Source: Sinomonas notoginsengisoli (lineage in GTDB: Bacteria > Actinomycetota > Actinomycetes > Actinomycetales > Micrococcaceae). From it: a DNA stretch of 64,000 nucleotides. Every line of letters starts with the position of its first letter. Within the stretch, counting starts at the first letter, position 1. The notes under the pieces are model-generated. The model was given only the letters and a program-made list of their open reading frames with translations, made no database searches and was not told the origin of the DNA. Shown in pieces: positions 17,207 through 25,630 of this stretch. Made by a program: the position numbers and the translations under genes. The stretch is taken from contig NZ_JAIZDP010000006.1 in assembly GCF_021554725.1 (NCBI RefSeq), positions 62,001 to 126,000 of the forward strand. Reading direction: 5' to 3'.

Positions 17207-17987
17207 CATCAGGATCGTGAAGCGGCCCGAGTACGCGGTCGATTCCGTGGACAAGGCCCTCCAGCTCCTCGTCCTGCTGCAGGAGCGCGAGTGGGTCAGG
17301 ATCGCCGAGGCAGCGCGCGAGCTGGGGGTTGCGCCGTCGACCGCCCACCGCCTCATGTCCACGCTCGTCTACCGGGGATTCGCGCTCCAGGACGACCAGC
17401 GCCGCTACTGCGCTGGCCCCAGCCTCGCCGCAGATGCCGGCCGGAAGCGAATCCGTGCGCTCGTGGGGAGGGTCCGACCCCATCTCGAGGCGCTGGCAGC
17501 CGAGACGAGGGAGACAGTGAACTTCGTGGAGCGGGTGGGGGCTACCGTCAGGTTCCTCCATTGCGTCGAGGCGCCCCAACTACTGCGGGTTGGGAACCGC
17601 ACGGGCACCGTCCTGCCAGCACGCACATCGTCGGGAGGCAAGGCCGCCCTCGCGGTGCTCCCGGACGCCGTGGTGGCCCAGCTCTACATGGGCCGCGGCG
17701 CTCAGCTGGGCGGCCACCGGCTCGAGGAGGCAGAGCTGAAGGCCCTCCGCGCGGAGCTCGCCAGAACCCGCGCCCGGGGCTACGCCCTCAACCTCGGGAG
17801 CACCGAGCCGGAGATCGCCGCACTGGGCGTGGCGGTCCCGCTCCCCCAACGCCCCGGGACGCTCGCCGTCACACTCAGCGCCCCGATCTCCCGCTCGGGA
17901 ATGCTCGAGCAGCCCTCCACCGTCACCGCCCTCCACGCTGCCGCGGCGGCGATCGCCGGTGAGCTTGAGCACGATCCGCTCACCTGA
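17199..17987 (+). CDS. IclR family transcriptional regulator
   Basis: 262-aa regulator. The N-terminal winged HTH (AVDSVDKALQLLVLLQE ... IAEAARELGVAPSTAHRLMSTLVYRGF) is followed by an IclR effector (GAF-like) domain with RETVNFVERVGATVRFLHCVE, LPARTSSGGKAALA and the terminal AVTLSAPISRS. The ATG at 17199 lacks a Shine-Dalgarno and has a TAACAT box 6 nt upstream (leaderless). Another in-frame start, GTG 17217, is less likely. It is followed by the flavin hydroxylase gene 103 nt downstream, and matching TTCTG-N5-CAGAA operators lie at its own start and before that gene. It probably controls aromatic-acid hydroxylation in response to the aromatic substrate. Confidence 0.92.
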   Translation: MQNIRIVKRPEYAVDSVDKALQLLVLLQEREWVRIAEAARELGVAPSTAHRLMSTLVYRGFALQDDQRRYCAGPSLAADAGRKRIRALVGRVRPHLEALAAETRETVNFVERVGATVRFLHCVEAPQLLRVGNRTGTVLPARTSSGGKAALAVLPDAVVAQLYMGRGAQLGGHRLEEAELKALRAELARTRARGYALNLGSTEPEIAALGVAVPLPQRPGTLAVTLSAPISRSGMLEQPSTVTALHAAAAAIAGELEHDPLT

Positions 17988-17993
17988 GAGGAA

Positions 17994-18008
17994 TTCTGCG
18001 TGACAGAA
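17994..18008. promoter_or_regulatory. IclR operator site 2 (TTCTG-N5-CAGAA)
   Basis: TTCTGCGTGACAGAA lies just after the iclR stop and 83 nt before the hydroxylase start. The arms are identical to those at 17192-17206. Confidence 0.65.
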
Positions 18009-18090
18009 GGTATGAGTGACTTGGTGACCCCTGTCACTACCCTCGAAGGAGAGGGGCCAGCGTGGGCCCCCTCGGCGATGAGGAGCACCT

Positions 18091-20034
18091 GTGCAGTTCT
18101 ACCTTGACGGCTACCGTCCCGGAGACCCCGAATACCGCCCCGCGGCGCCCGGCCGCGACGAGAGCAGCAAGGGCGCTGCAGCCCTGCCGGACGAGGTAGA
18201 CGTGCTGATCGTGGGCACGGGCCCCGCCGGCGTGGTGCTCGCCGCGCAGCTCGCCGAGTTCCCGGGCATCACTACCCGCGTGGTGGAGCGCCGCGGCGGT
18301 CCCCTCGAGATCGGCCAGGCAGACGGCGTCGCGTGCCGCACCGTCGAGATGTTCAACGCGTTCGGCCTCGCCGAGAAGCTCGTGCGCGAGGGGTACTGGG
18401 TCAACGAGGCCACGTTCTGGGGTCCGGATGGCACACGCAACGGCAGCACGGCGGGCATCACCCGCACCGGCCGCGTCCAGGACGTGGCGGACGGACTCTC
18501 CGAGTACCCCCACGTGATTGTCAATCAGGCGCGCATGCAGGAATACCTGCTTGAGAAGATGCGTACCTCCCCCTCCAGGCTCGTGCCGGAGTACGGCGTT
18601 GAAGCCACCGGTGTGGAGGTGCTCGACGACGGCGGCGACTACCCCGTGAAGGTCACGCTCCAGCGCGAGGGCGGGGACACCGCCGTCGTGCGCGCCAAGT
18701 ACGTGGTGGGGTGCGACGGCGCGCGCTCGGCGGTGCGGAAGTCGCTCGGGATCGAGCTGCGCGGCGACGCCCGCAACCACGCGTGGGGCGTCATGGACGT
18801 GCTTGCGGTCACCGATTTCCCGGACATCCGGCTCAAGTCGGTCGTCCAGTCGCCGGCCGGCGGCAACCTCCTGATCATCCCGCGCGAGGGCGGGTACCTC
18901 GTGCGGTTCTATGTGGACCTCGGCGATCTCGACCCGGCGGACCGCGACGCGCGGAAGCGGTTCACGTTCGACTCGATCGTGGCGGCGGCGCAGAAGGCGC
19001 TCCACCCGTACACCCTCGAGGTCAAGTCGACCGCGTGGTGGAGCGTGTACGAGGTGGGCCAGCGGATCGCGGACCGGTTCGACGACGTGCTCGACGCCGA
19101 GCGCGGCACCCGCACTCCCCGCGTGTTCATTGCCGGCGACGCGTGCCACACGCACTCGGCGAAGGCCGGTCAGGGCATGAACGTTTCGATGCAGGACGGC
19201 TTCAACCTCGGCTGGAAGCTCGCCGCCGTGCTCGAGGGCCGCAGCCCCGAGTCACTCCTGGACACGTACGCCGAGGAGCGCCGCGTGATCGCGCAGGAGC
19301 TCATCGACTTCGACCTGCGCTTCTCGACCATGATGGCCGCCCACCCGACGGACCCGGCTCACCCCGAGCTGGGCGGTGTGGATCCTGCGGAGAAGCAGCG
19401 CATGTTCACCGAGGCCGGCCGGTACACCGCTGGGTTTGCCACGGAGTACACCCCGGGCCTGCTCACCCGTTCGGCCGAGCACCAGGCCGTGGCCACGGGC
19501 TTCCCCGTGGGGCAGCGCTTCTACTCCGCGCCGGTGATCCGCCTCGCGGACGCCAAGCCCCTGGGCCTGGGCCATGTGGCACAGGCGGACGGCCGCTGGC
19601 GGATCTACGCGTTCGCGGGCGCCGGGGATCCCACCTCACCTGACTCGGGCATCGCGCAGCTCGCGGCGTTCCTCGGCGAGTCCGAAGACTCCCCGGTGCG
19701 CCGCTTCACGCCCGACGGCGCCGACCTCGACGCCGTGTTCGACGTCCGCGCCGTGCTCCAGCAGGACCACCGCGAGCTCGAGGTCGAGGCGCTCCCGGCG
19801 TTCTTGCGCCCGGTCAAGGGTCCGTTCGGGCTCAAGGACTACGAGAAGGTGTTCACCCCGGACCTCAAGGGCGGCCGCGACATCTTCGACGAGCGCGGGA
19901 TCGACCGCGAGCGCGGCGCGATCGTGGTGGTCCGCCCGGACCAGTACGTCGCGGCCGTCCTCCCGCTCGACGCACACGCCGAGCTCGCGGACTTCTTCGC
20001 GGCGTTCATGCAGCCGGCGGCGGCGCTGGTCTAG
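18091..20034 (+). CDS. FAD-dependent aromatic hydroxylase (3-hydroxybenzoate 4-monooxygenase / phenol 2-monooxygenase family)
   Basis: 647-aa class A flavoprotein monooxygenase. The N-terminal FAD Rossmann motif is VLIVGTGPAGVVLAAQLAE, the DG motif YVVGCDGARSAVRKSLG, and the GD motif VFIAGDACHTHSAKAGQGMN. A C-terminal thioredoxin-like domain (about 450-640) is typical of phenol hydroxylases and MobA. Length and domains fit MobA, which makes protocatechuate from 3-hydroxybenzoate, but no ring-cleavage genes are nearby to confirm this. GTG start after GAGGAGCACCT. Regulated, by context, by the adjacent IclR protein through the operator at 17994-18008. Confidence 0.9.
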   Translation: MQFYLDGYRPGDPEYRPAAPGRDESSKGAAALPDEVDVLIVGTGPAGVVLAAQLAEFPGITTRVVERRGGPLEIGQADGVACRTVEMFNAFGLAEKLVREGYWVNEATFWGPDGTRNGSTAGITRTGRVQDVADGLSEYPHVIVNQARMQEYLLEKMRTSPSRLVPEYGVEATGVEVLDDGGDYPVKVTLQREGGDTAVVRAKYVVGCDGARSAVRKSLGIELRGDARNHAWGVMDVLAVTDFPDIRLKSVVQSPAGGNLLIIPREGGYLVRFYVDLGDLDPADRDARKRFTFDSIVAAAQKALHPYTLEVKSTAWWSVYEVGQRIADRFDDVLDAERGTRTPRVFIAGDACHTHSAKAGQGMNVSMQDGFNLGWKLAAVLEGRSPESLLDTYAEERRVIAQELIDFDLRFSTMMAAHPTDPAHPELGGVDPAEKQRMFTEAGRYTAGFATEYTPGLLTRSAEHQAVATGFPVGQRFYSAPVIRLADAKPLGLGHVAQADGRWRIYAFAGAGDPTSPDSGIAQLAAFLGESEDSPVRRFTPDGADLDAVFDVRAVLQQDHRELEVEALPAFLRPVKGPFGLKDYEKVFTPDLKGGRDIFDERGIDRERGAIVVVRPDQYVAAVLPLDAHAELADFFAAFMQPAAALV

Positions 20035-20088
20035 GCAGCATTCGGCTCCCCGTCCACTGACGCACGAGGGCGGATCGTAGGTTTGCGC

Positions 20089-20868
20089 TCAGCCGCGCAG
20101 TACCGCGCTGATCCTCTGCCCCTCGGCCTCGAGCCACGCGAGCCGGCGCAGGATCTTCTCCCCCACGCCGTCCTCCCACATCCGCGCCCAGCCGCCTCCG
20201 AGCGTCTGGGCGCGGTGGCGCATGAGGTGCCAGGACCGCTTGGTCCGGCGGATCGCCGTCGGGACGAATCGGGTCCGGGCCTCCTCGTCGAGGCCGTAGG
20301 CATCAGCGGCGAGGCGGGTGCGCACGACGGCGTCCACTCCCCTGAGCGGTTCGCTGCGGTCCTGCTCGGGAGACAGGGGCGCCCAGTGGATGCACAGGTT
20401 CAGGACCTCGTCCACTCGGGTGGCGGGGCGCGCGAGGTCGAAGTCGATGAGGGCAACGGCCTCGCCACCCCGGAACACGACGTTCTCCGGCGTGATGTCC
20501 TGATGGCCGATGAACTCCGGCGGCTCCTCAGGCTCGGGGGGCATTCCCGGCAGGTCGGGCGGGGTGACCGTCCTGAGGAGGCGGGCGGACGGCGCGAAAC
20601 CGGCCATAGCGTCGTCGTACGCCCGCAGCAGCCGGGCCACCGAGGCAAGCCGCGAATCATCGGCGAGCCAGGCGGGGTGGGGCCGGCCCGCCACCTCACC
20701 ATGGATGTAGGTCAGGACCTCGCGGCCCTGCTCGTCGAGTCCGAGATAGCGTGGGGCGCCGCCGAAGCCGACGTCCTCGAGGTGGCGCAGCACGGCGTGG
20801 ACGAGCGGCGAGTGCGGGCCAAGCGGGCGGCGGACGGTGTCCCCGGCACGCACGAGTCCCTCGGTCAC
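20089..20868 (-). CDS. Aminoglycoside phosphotransferase-family (APH) kinase-like protein
   Basis: 259-aa protein-kinase-fold phosphotransferase. The catalytic loop FIGHQDITPENVVF carries the HxDxxxxN pattern and IDFDLARPA the metal-binding DxD. The N-terminal nucleotide lobe is short (VLTYIHGEVAG hinge). Such proteins phosphorylate small molecules (aminoglycosides, macrolides, choline, homoserine or sugars). Many are chromosomal enzymes of unknown substrate, so resistance should not be assumed. GTG start at 20868 with a weak upstream GGGCGG. It stands alone next to the His-rich gene. Confidence 0.85.
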   Translation of the reverse strand: MTEGLVRAGDTVRRPLGPHSPLVHAVLRHLEDVGFGGAPRYLGLDEQGREVLTYIHGEVAGRPHPAWLADDSRLASVARLLRAYDDAMAGFAPSARLLRTVTPPDLPGMPPEPEEPPEFIGHQDITPENVVFRGGEAVALIDFDLARPATRVDEVLNLCIHWAPLSPEQDRSEPLRGVDAVVRTRLAADAYGLDEEARTRFVPTAIRRTKRSWHLMRHRAQTLGGGWARMWEDGVGEKILRRLAWLEAEGQRISAVLRG

Positions 20869-20905
20869 GTCGCCGCCCGGCAGGGGGATCTCGACAGGCT
20901 GATTC

Positions 20906-21202
20906 TCAGTGCTCGTCGTAGTGGTGCTCGTGCTCGGCGTGTTTGTGGCCGTCGTGGAGGTAGTCCACGTGGTCGCCGTGCTGAACCTCTTCGTGGCCGC
21001 AGCCGGGCTCGTGCCTGTGGTCCTGGACGTTGTGCTCGGCGACGTGCTCGTGCTCGTCGTAGTGGTCGCCGTGGAGGAAGTGCTGGTGGTCGCCGTGCAC
21101 GTAGTCCACGTGGCCGCCGTGCTGGACGGCGTCGTGGCCGCAGCCGTCGCCGTGCTCGTGCTCGGCCACCGTGTGGCTCTCGTGGACGTGTGTCTTCGTC
21201 AT
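20906..21202 (-). CDS. Very histidine-rich metal-binding protein
   Basis: 98-aa soluble acidic protein with about 28 histidines and only two cysteines. It consists of two copies of a module, CGHDAVQHGGHVDYVHGDHQH and CGHEEVQHGDHVDYLHDGHKH, each followed by a HYDEH element. There is no signal peptide or membrane segment, so it is probably a cytosolic buffer or chaperone for zinc, nickel or copper. It lies beside the copper gene cluster (21263-24005) in the same orientation, 60 nt downstream of it, which suggests copper or zinc homeostasis. The opposite strand also has an open frame here made of Val/Leu codons; it is the complement of His/Asp codons and not a gene. Confidence 0.85.
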   Translation of the reverse strand: MTKTHVHESHTVAEHEHGDGCGHDAVQHGGHVDYVHGDHQHFLHGDHYDEHEHVAEHNVQDHRHEPGCGHEEVQHGDHVDYLHDGHKHAEHEHHYDEH

Positions 21203-21262
21203 CGGTGAAGGCCCCTTCGACTCGGTCCGTGGCGCCCCGGCACATCGCCGTGCGCCTGCCGC

Positions 21263-21850
21263 CTAGCCTACGGACGGCGTCGGCGCCGAGCCAGACCTCA
21301 GCGGCTCGGGACCGGCGAGCGTCGTTGGGGGCAGTGGCAGCACCGATGATGCGGAACGGGTCCTGTGCCCAGTTCGGAGGACCGTCCGTCGCGCTGAACG
21401 CCTCGGCCTGTGAGGGCTTCGGTTCACTGCGAGGATGAGCACCGCCGTGATCAATGCGGCGGCCACGTGGGCCACCAGCAGGAGGTGGAGGTCCAGTACG
21501 AGGGAAGTTCCGTCCGAGTCCTGCGCGGGGAGGGCCGCCGAGTGGCTGTGCACGTGCCCTGCGGAGGGGAGCATCGGAGTGTTCGGACCCGTCAGGGCGG
21601 TGAACAGGGGGTGCAGCGCTTGCTGGATGGCACCGCTTCCGATGCCGATAGCCCACGGAGCTGCTCGGAACCGGGCTGCCGCGGCGGCGAGCAGGCTCAC
21701 GAGCGCGGCGAGTGCGGCGAGGACCGAGGCCGGAGGGGCGGCTCCGCCGGAGATGAGGTGCGCCGCTAGGCCGAGGCCGACGGCTGCCGGTCCCGCGACG
21801 AGAGCCGTTCGGGCAGAACGGCTACGTACGGCCAGTCGTTGGGGCTCCAT
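21263..21850 (-). CDS. Membrane protein of the copper cluster with a GHVHSH motif
   Basis: 195-aa protein with about four hydrophobic helices, an external-loop histidine motif (SAGHVHSHSAALP) and a second LLLVAHVAAALITAV helix. The C-terminal third is Arg/Pro-rich and cytosolic. It is paralogous in layout to the membrane protein at 23406-24005 (TAGHVHVLS, VMLVAHIVATL). It ends a four-gene minus-strand unit with CopC and YcnI homologues. Role is likely handling copper at the membrane; no named family is recognised. ATG preceded by GAAGG. Confidence 0.75.
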   Translation of the reverse strand: MEPQRLAVRSRSARTALVAGPAAVGLGLAAHLISGGAAPPASVLAALAALVSLLAAAAARFRAAPWAIGIGSGAIQQALHPLFTALTGPNTPMLPSAGHVHSHSAALPAQDSDGTSLVLDLHLLLVAHVAAALITAVLILAVNRSPHRPRRSARRTVLRTGHRTRSASSVLPLPPTTLAGPEPLRSGSAPTPSVG

Positions 21851-21895
21851 ACACAGCCTTCGGAGCCGCCGCGCGCGTCGGATTGGAGGCAGGAC

Positions 21896-22510
21896 TTATT
21901 CCTCGGACCCCCGTCTCAGGGCGCGGCGGACGAAGAACGCCAGCGCGGCGACGGCCAGGACCAAAGCCGCCGCACCGATGATGATCCAGATCAGCTGTGC
22001 TCCGCCCGTGTCGGCGGAGGCTGATGCCGGTGCCGCCGGCACCGTGCCCTGAGGGCCCTGTGCAGGAGCCGGGCCCGCAGCCGAGGAGGCGGCGGTTCCA
22101 GAAGCCTGGGCGGTGAAGGTGAAGGTCCCCTCAATGGGATGGGAGTCGGAGGACACGACCCGCCAGACGATCGTGTATCTCCCCGCTGGGGCGCCCGGCT
22201 TGAGGCGCTGCGTGACGCTGTTGTCCACGGTGCTCGGTTGGCCGTCGGTCTGGTTGGTGCCCGTGGGGTCCTTCACGAAAATCTCGGTGCCGACGCCGAT
22301 GGGGATGTGGTCGAAGGTCAGGACGACCGAGGTGGGGACTGTCTGGACCGTGGAGCCGTTGGCGGGGTTCGTTGCCTCGATGGCGTCGTGGGCCTGAGCT
22401 GCTGGGCCTGTGAGGAGGACGGTCAGGGCCATGAGGACGGCGGCCACTGCTGTGCGCAGGAGGCTGGTGTGCGCGTGCGGCAGGTGTGCCGTCGTGGCTG
22501 GGCTGGGCAT
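21896..22510 (-). CDS. copC: CopC-domain copper resistance protein
   Basis: 204 aa. Signal peptide (AVLMALTVLLTGPAAQA) with predicted cleavage giving a mature N-terminus HDAIEATNPANGS, so the mature His1 can form the copper brace. The CopC beta-sandwich continues with VVLTFDHIPIG, YTIVWRVVSSDSHPIEGTF (second His) and TFTAQ. A Pro/Ala linker and one C-terminal helix (LIWIIIGAAALVLAVAALAFF) anchor it to the membrane, as in the YobA/CopC forms of Gram-positives. ATG after GAAGGAACAACC. Binds extracytoplasmic Cu(II) and is likely co-expressed with YcnI. Confidence 0.9.
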   Translation of the reverse strand: MPSPATTAHLPHAHTSLLRTAVAAVLMALTVLLTGPAAQAHDAIEATNPANGSTVQTVPTSVVLTFDHIPIGVGTEIFVKDPTGTNQTDGQPSTVDNSVTQRLKPGAPAGRYTIVWRVVSSDSHPIEGTFTFTAQASGTAASSAAGPAPAQGPQGTVPAAPASASADTGGAQLIWIIIGAAALVLAVAALAFFVRRALRRGSEE

Positions 22511-22576
22511 GGTTGTTCCTTCGGGGAGGGGCGCGGTGCCGCCCGGGCTGGCCTACCCGGGCGGCAGCTGATGGGG

Positions 22577-23296
22577 CTACTTCGCCGTGCGGCGGCGGCT
22601 GGCCGGGACCATGGTTAAGGCCGCGGCGCCCAGGATGGCGCCGAGGAGGCCCAGCCCGAGGCCCCACGCGCCCGTGGCGTCTGTCGTCTGGGAGACTGGG
22701 GCCGCGGCCTGCTTGGACGGGGTCTGGCTCTGGTTGGCGTCGTCTGCAGCGGTCGTGGTGAACGAGGGGGCCGGGTGCTTGGGCTCGGGCTGGCCCTCCT
22801 CGGCCTTCTCGTCCCAGTTCACGACCTTGCCGTCGGTGTAGGTCTGGGCCGCCGGGAACACGACCTTGACCCCGGCGGCGGGGAGCCGACCGACGGAGAT
22901 CGAGAAGGCCTGGTACTGGTTCTGGCCGATCTCGTGGGCCGGGTCGTTGGCGGTCCAGACCACCTCGGTGGGGGCCTTGGTCACTGTCGCGCCGGCGACG
23001 GTGACGGGTTTGGGCAGGTCGGTGGTGATGACCTGGGCGGTCCAGCCCTCGACCGGCTTGACCGAGACCGAGGTGAAGGGGGTGTCGGTGGGGAGCTTGA
23101 CGTCGAGCTTGTTGGTCTTGGCGGTGGGGGATTCGTTGGGCATGTTGAAGGTCAGGTGCGAGTAGCCGTTGGCGCCGGTGTCGTCCGTGTTGACGGTGAC
23201 GTGGGCGTTGGCTGCGGCGGCTCCGGCGGCGATGAGCGCGGCGGTCGCGGCGGTGGTGGCTGCTGCCTTGAGGGCGCGGCGGAATGAGGTGTTCAT
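22577..23296 (-). CDS. ycnI: YcnI family (DUF1775) copper-binding protein
   Basis: 239 aa. A signal peptide ends AAAANA and is followed by mature HVTVNTDD, whose first His is the Cu(II) ligand in YcnI. The DUF1775 domain spans about residues 32-175 (YSHLTFNMPNES, VEGWTAQV, FSISVGRLPAAG). A Gln/Ser/Pro linker and a C-terminal helix (WGLGLGLLGAILGAAALTMV) ending in RRRTAK give a membrane anchor. The ATG at 23296 starts the natural signal peptide; the longer frame upstream is a shadow of the next gene. A partner of CopC in many actinobacteria. Confidence 0.92.
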   Translation of the reverse strand: MNTSFRRALKAAATTAATAALIAAGAAAANAHVTVNTDDTGANGYSHLTFNMPNESPTAKTNKLDVKLPTDTPFTSVSVKPVEGWTAQVITTDLPKPVTVAGATVTKAPTEVVWTANDPAHEIGQNQYQAFSISVGRLPAAGVKVVFPAAQTYTDGKVVNWDEKAEEGQPEPKHPAPSFTTTAADDANQSQTPSKQAAAPVSQTTDATGAWGLGLGLLGAILGAAALTMVPASRRRTAK

Positions 23297-23405
23297 GGTG
23301 GTCTTGGCCTTCTTCTGAGGAATCCCGGGCACGAGGGCACTGGCCCAAGGGGCCGGGAAGTGTGCGAGGGCCCGCACGGGGGTGCGGGGTGTCCGGTGTG
23401 CCGCC

Positions 23406-24005
23406 TCAGGCGGTGGCAGGGACGCGCGGCGGACCGCGCCGGGAAGGTAGACGCAAGCTGCACCACAGGCGCGGCAGCGTTCCCGGGGCGTAGGCGGGAA
23501 CCGTGGGGAACGGGTGCAGGGCCGGCAGCAGGAGTAGCCGGACCAGCGGCCGCAGCCAGCCGAGGAGGGCCCACAGGGCATCTTCGCCCTTGGCCAGCAG
23601 GAGCCCGACGGCAAGGGTTGCCACTATGTGGGCGACCAGCATCACCGGGCTGTCTCCATGCGCGTGGGAGCCCTTGGCGGCCAATCCGAAGGGCGCGGGC
23701 GTACTAAGGACGTGGACGTGCCCGGCCGTGGGTGAGAACTGCGGCACCGTGGCTGCGGTCTCGGACAGGGTGTCGAAGGCGGTGTGCAGGACGAACTGCC
23801 CAGTGCCCAGGATTCCGAGCACCGCGGCGGGCGTGAGCCGTTTCCCGCACAGCCAGACAGACGGCAGAATGGCCAGGGCCAGCAGGCCTAGGAAGATCAG
23901 CGTGTCTGGCAGCGTCCCGCCAGTGGCCGTGTGCGCGGCGGCGGCGAGCAGGAGAGTAGAGCCGGCGACGACAGCGGCGCGGGAGAGCCTGAACAGCCCG
24001 TGCAT
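23406..24005 (-). CDS. Membrane protein of the copper cluster with a GHVHV motif
   Basis: 199-aa integral membrane protein, about four to five helices (AAVVAGSTLLLAAAAHTA, TLIFLGLLALAILPSVWLCG). It has an extracytoplasmic loop with TAGHVHVLSTP and GSHAHGDS, then VMLVAHIVATLAVGLLLAKGEDALW. First gene of the copper unit. The ATG at 24005 (MHGLFRLSRA) is preferred because GGTGGGAG precedes it; the frame is open 14 codons further. The two His loops resemble those of the paralogue at 21263-21850. Probably part of copper uptake or delivery with CopC/YcnI, taking the place normally held by CopD; inference. Confidence 0.75.
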   Translation of the reverse strand: MHGLFRLSRAAVVAGSTLLLAAAAHTATGGTLPDTLIFLGLLALAILPSVWLCGKRLTPAAVLGILGTGQFVLHTAFDTLSETAATVPQFSPTAGHVHVLSTPAPFGLAAKGSHAHGDSPVMLVAHIVATLAVGLLLAKGEDALWALLGWLRPLVRLLLLPALHPFPTVPAYAPGTLPRLWCSLRLPSRRGPPRVPATA

Positions 24006-24297
24006 GCTCCCACCGCCCTTCCTCGACGCTTCAGGGGCCCCTCCCAAGTTTAGGGAACGAAGTGGTCCGGGGAGGAATCGGCCGTCGGCTCGCCGCCTCT
24101 CTGGAGCGCGTGCTGTCCTTGGTTCGGAGCGGGGGCCGACCGCGGCTTGGGCTCAGGCTGGTGAATAGGTCCCCACGGGGCCCCAGCACTGACTTGTGCA
24201 GCGGGTTGGGCGTGAGGGTCAGCGCAGCGCTGCGGCCACTTTCCTCCTTGCCGAGGTGCTGCTCTCCTCGGTCCCGGTAGTGGGCTAGTGGCTGGCG

Positions 24298-24500
24298 GGC
24301 GCCCGGAGCGGCGGAGTTGACGCGGATGCCCTTCTCGCCGTACTCCATCGCGGCGGTCTTAGTCATGCCGACTACGCCGTGCTTCGCGGAGACTCAGGCG
24401 ATGCTGCCCGGCTGCGGGCGGAAGCGGAGACGGAGGAGATGTTCACGATCGAACCGCCGCCGCCCTGGGCGAGGCGGTGCCCCCGGAGACTGCTCCGCCC
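24298..24500 (-). pseudogene. Degraded SDR gene fragment
   Basis: Read on the minus strand, one frame gives RLAQGGGGSIVNISSVSA. A +1 shift then gives PQPGSIA, an in-frame [23 protein letters not shown] and [12 protein letters not shown]. This is the contiguous core of a classical SDR (catalytic Ser region to the PGx motif) with one frameshift and one stop, where YSASKHG has become stop-VSAKHG. Both the 5' Rossmann part and the 3' end are missing. The rest of 24006-24530 shows no gene. Confidence 0.8.
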
Positions 24501-24530
24501 CGGAACTATTCCCCGGCCGCCGGAAGAGCC

Positions 24531-25622
24531 TCACCCCGTGTGCGCCCTGAGGTACTCGCGCAGGCCCGAGATCGCGAAGTCCACCCGGCCGTACCCTGCC
24601 TGTTCGATGAGGCCGGCCTCAATCAAGCGTGAACGGTAGTTGGAGACGGTGTTGGGCCGCGCCTCCATCCTGCGGCCGATGTCCCCGACCTCCGCCACGC
24701 CGTCGTCCTGCGCCATCGCGTGGAGGAATGCGAGGTCCTTCGCCGAGACCGTGGCGAGCGCTGCCTCAATGACCACGCGGTCGTTGCGCCGTCTCGCTGC
24801 AGCAACTGCGCGAGCCACCGCCTCCGCGTCCAGCGTCTCCCTCGCCTCGGCCTGGCGCCACAGGAAGTAGCCGACCAGCTGGATGAGGAAGGGATAGCCG
24901 CCCGTCGCCTGCGCCGCCTCGGCGGCGAGGTCCGCCCCGAGGGTGAAGCCGCCCTGCGCGAACAGTTCGCCGTACGACGCCGCGGTCTCGCCGATGCTCA
25001 CGGCGTGGAGGTCGATCCGGTCCGCCCGCCGCAGGAAGGTCGCCACACCCGCATTGAGCAGGTCCGAGACGGCCGCGGGCAGACCCGCGAACATGAGGGC
25101 GATGGGAAGGCCCGCCCTGATGAAGTGCTGGACGTCCGCCGCGAGCTGAGCGAGCTCGTCGCGATCCGCCGCGTGGATCTCGTCTACCGTGATGAGCAGC
25201 CCAGTGGCGTTCGCGTCGAGCCGCTGGAGGAGCTTCTCGCCGGCCTGGCGCCAGGTGACCTGCTCCTCGGGCGTGAGTTGGGTGGCGACGCCGAACCCCG
25301 CCATCGTGACCCCTGTGACCTTGCGGGCGAGGTGGCCCGCGCCGAGCTCCTCCTCCGCGCGACGCATCGCCGCACCGCTGCGGGCCCCGAAGCCGGGCGT
25401 GGCCGTCTCGGAGATGACGTACCAGCCCGCCTCGAGCGCGAGGTCCTCGGCGTGGCCGAGCATCACGGTCTTCCCGATGCCCCTCGCACCGGTGATGATG
25501 GTGAGGAGGCCGGGCGCGCCGGACCGGATCCGGAGCCCGTACTCGAATTCCTCGAGGAGCCCGCTGCGGCTCAGGAGCGCGGGGGGCTGGGCGCCGGCCG
25601 TGGGGCGGAAGGGATTGATCAC
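24531..25622 (-). CDS. AAA/STAND-like ATPase with C-terminal winged helix
   Basis: 363-aa ATPase of the ORC/Cdc6-like archaeal-type AAA group common in actinobacteria. Walker A is ITGARGIGKTVML, Walker B LLITVDEIHAAD, and a sensor-like LMFAGLPAAVSDLL follows. The C-terminus is a winged-helix (GDIGRRMEARPNTVSNYRSRLIEAGLI). The end (GRVDFAISGLREYLR) matches this family. GTG start after CAGGAGTCCCG. Function unknown: such proteins may be regulators or parts of mobile or defence modules. The upstream A/T-rich segment with an inverted repeat (25631-25676) is a likely promoter/operator. Confidence 0.85.
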   Translation of the reverse strand: MINPFRPTAGAQPPALLSRSGLLEEFEYGLRIRSGAPGLLTIITGARGIGKTVMLGHAEDLALEAGWYVISETATPGFGARSGAAMRRAEEELGAGHLARKVTGVTMAGFGVATQLTPEEQVTWRQAGEKLLQRLDANATGLLITVDEIHAADRDELAQLAADVQHFIRAGLPIALMFAGLPAAVSDLLNAGVATFLRRADRIDLHAVSIGETAASYGELFAQGGFTLGADLAAEAAQATGGYPFLIQLVGYFLWRQAEARETLDAEAVARAVAAARRRNDRVVIEAALATVSAKDLAFLHAMAQDDGVAEVGDIGRRMEARPNTVSNYRSRLIEAGLIEQAGYGRVDFAISGLREYLRAHTG

Positions 25623-25630
25623 CGGGACTC

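Noticed and set aside
16421-17962. 513-codon plus-strand frame across the GH65/iclR junction
   Set aside because: Arg/Pro/Gly-rich shadow of two real genes in another frame.
20089-20868. Antibiotic resistance gene
   Set aside because: Only the general APH fold is visible; chromosomal APH-like kinases act on many substrates and no resistance context is present.
20909-21208. Plus-strand 99-codon frame encoding a Val/Leu-rich 'membrane protein'
   Set aside because: It is the exact complement of the His/Asp codons of the His-rich protein; the minus strand has the conserved duplicated module.
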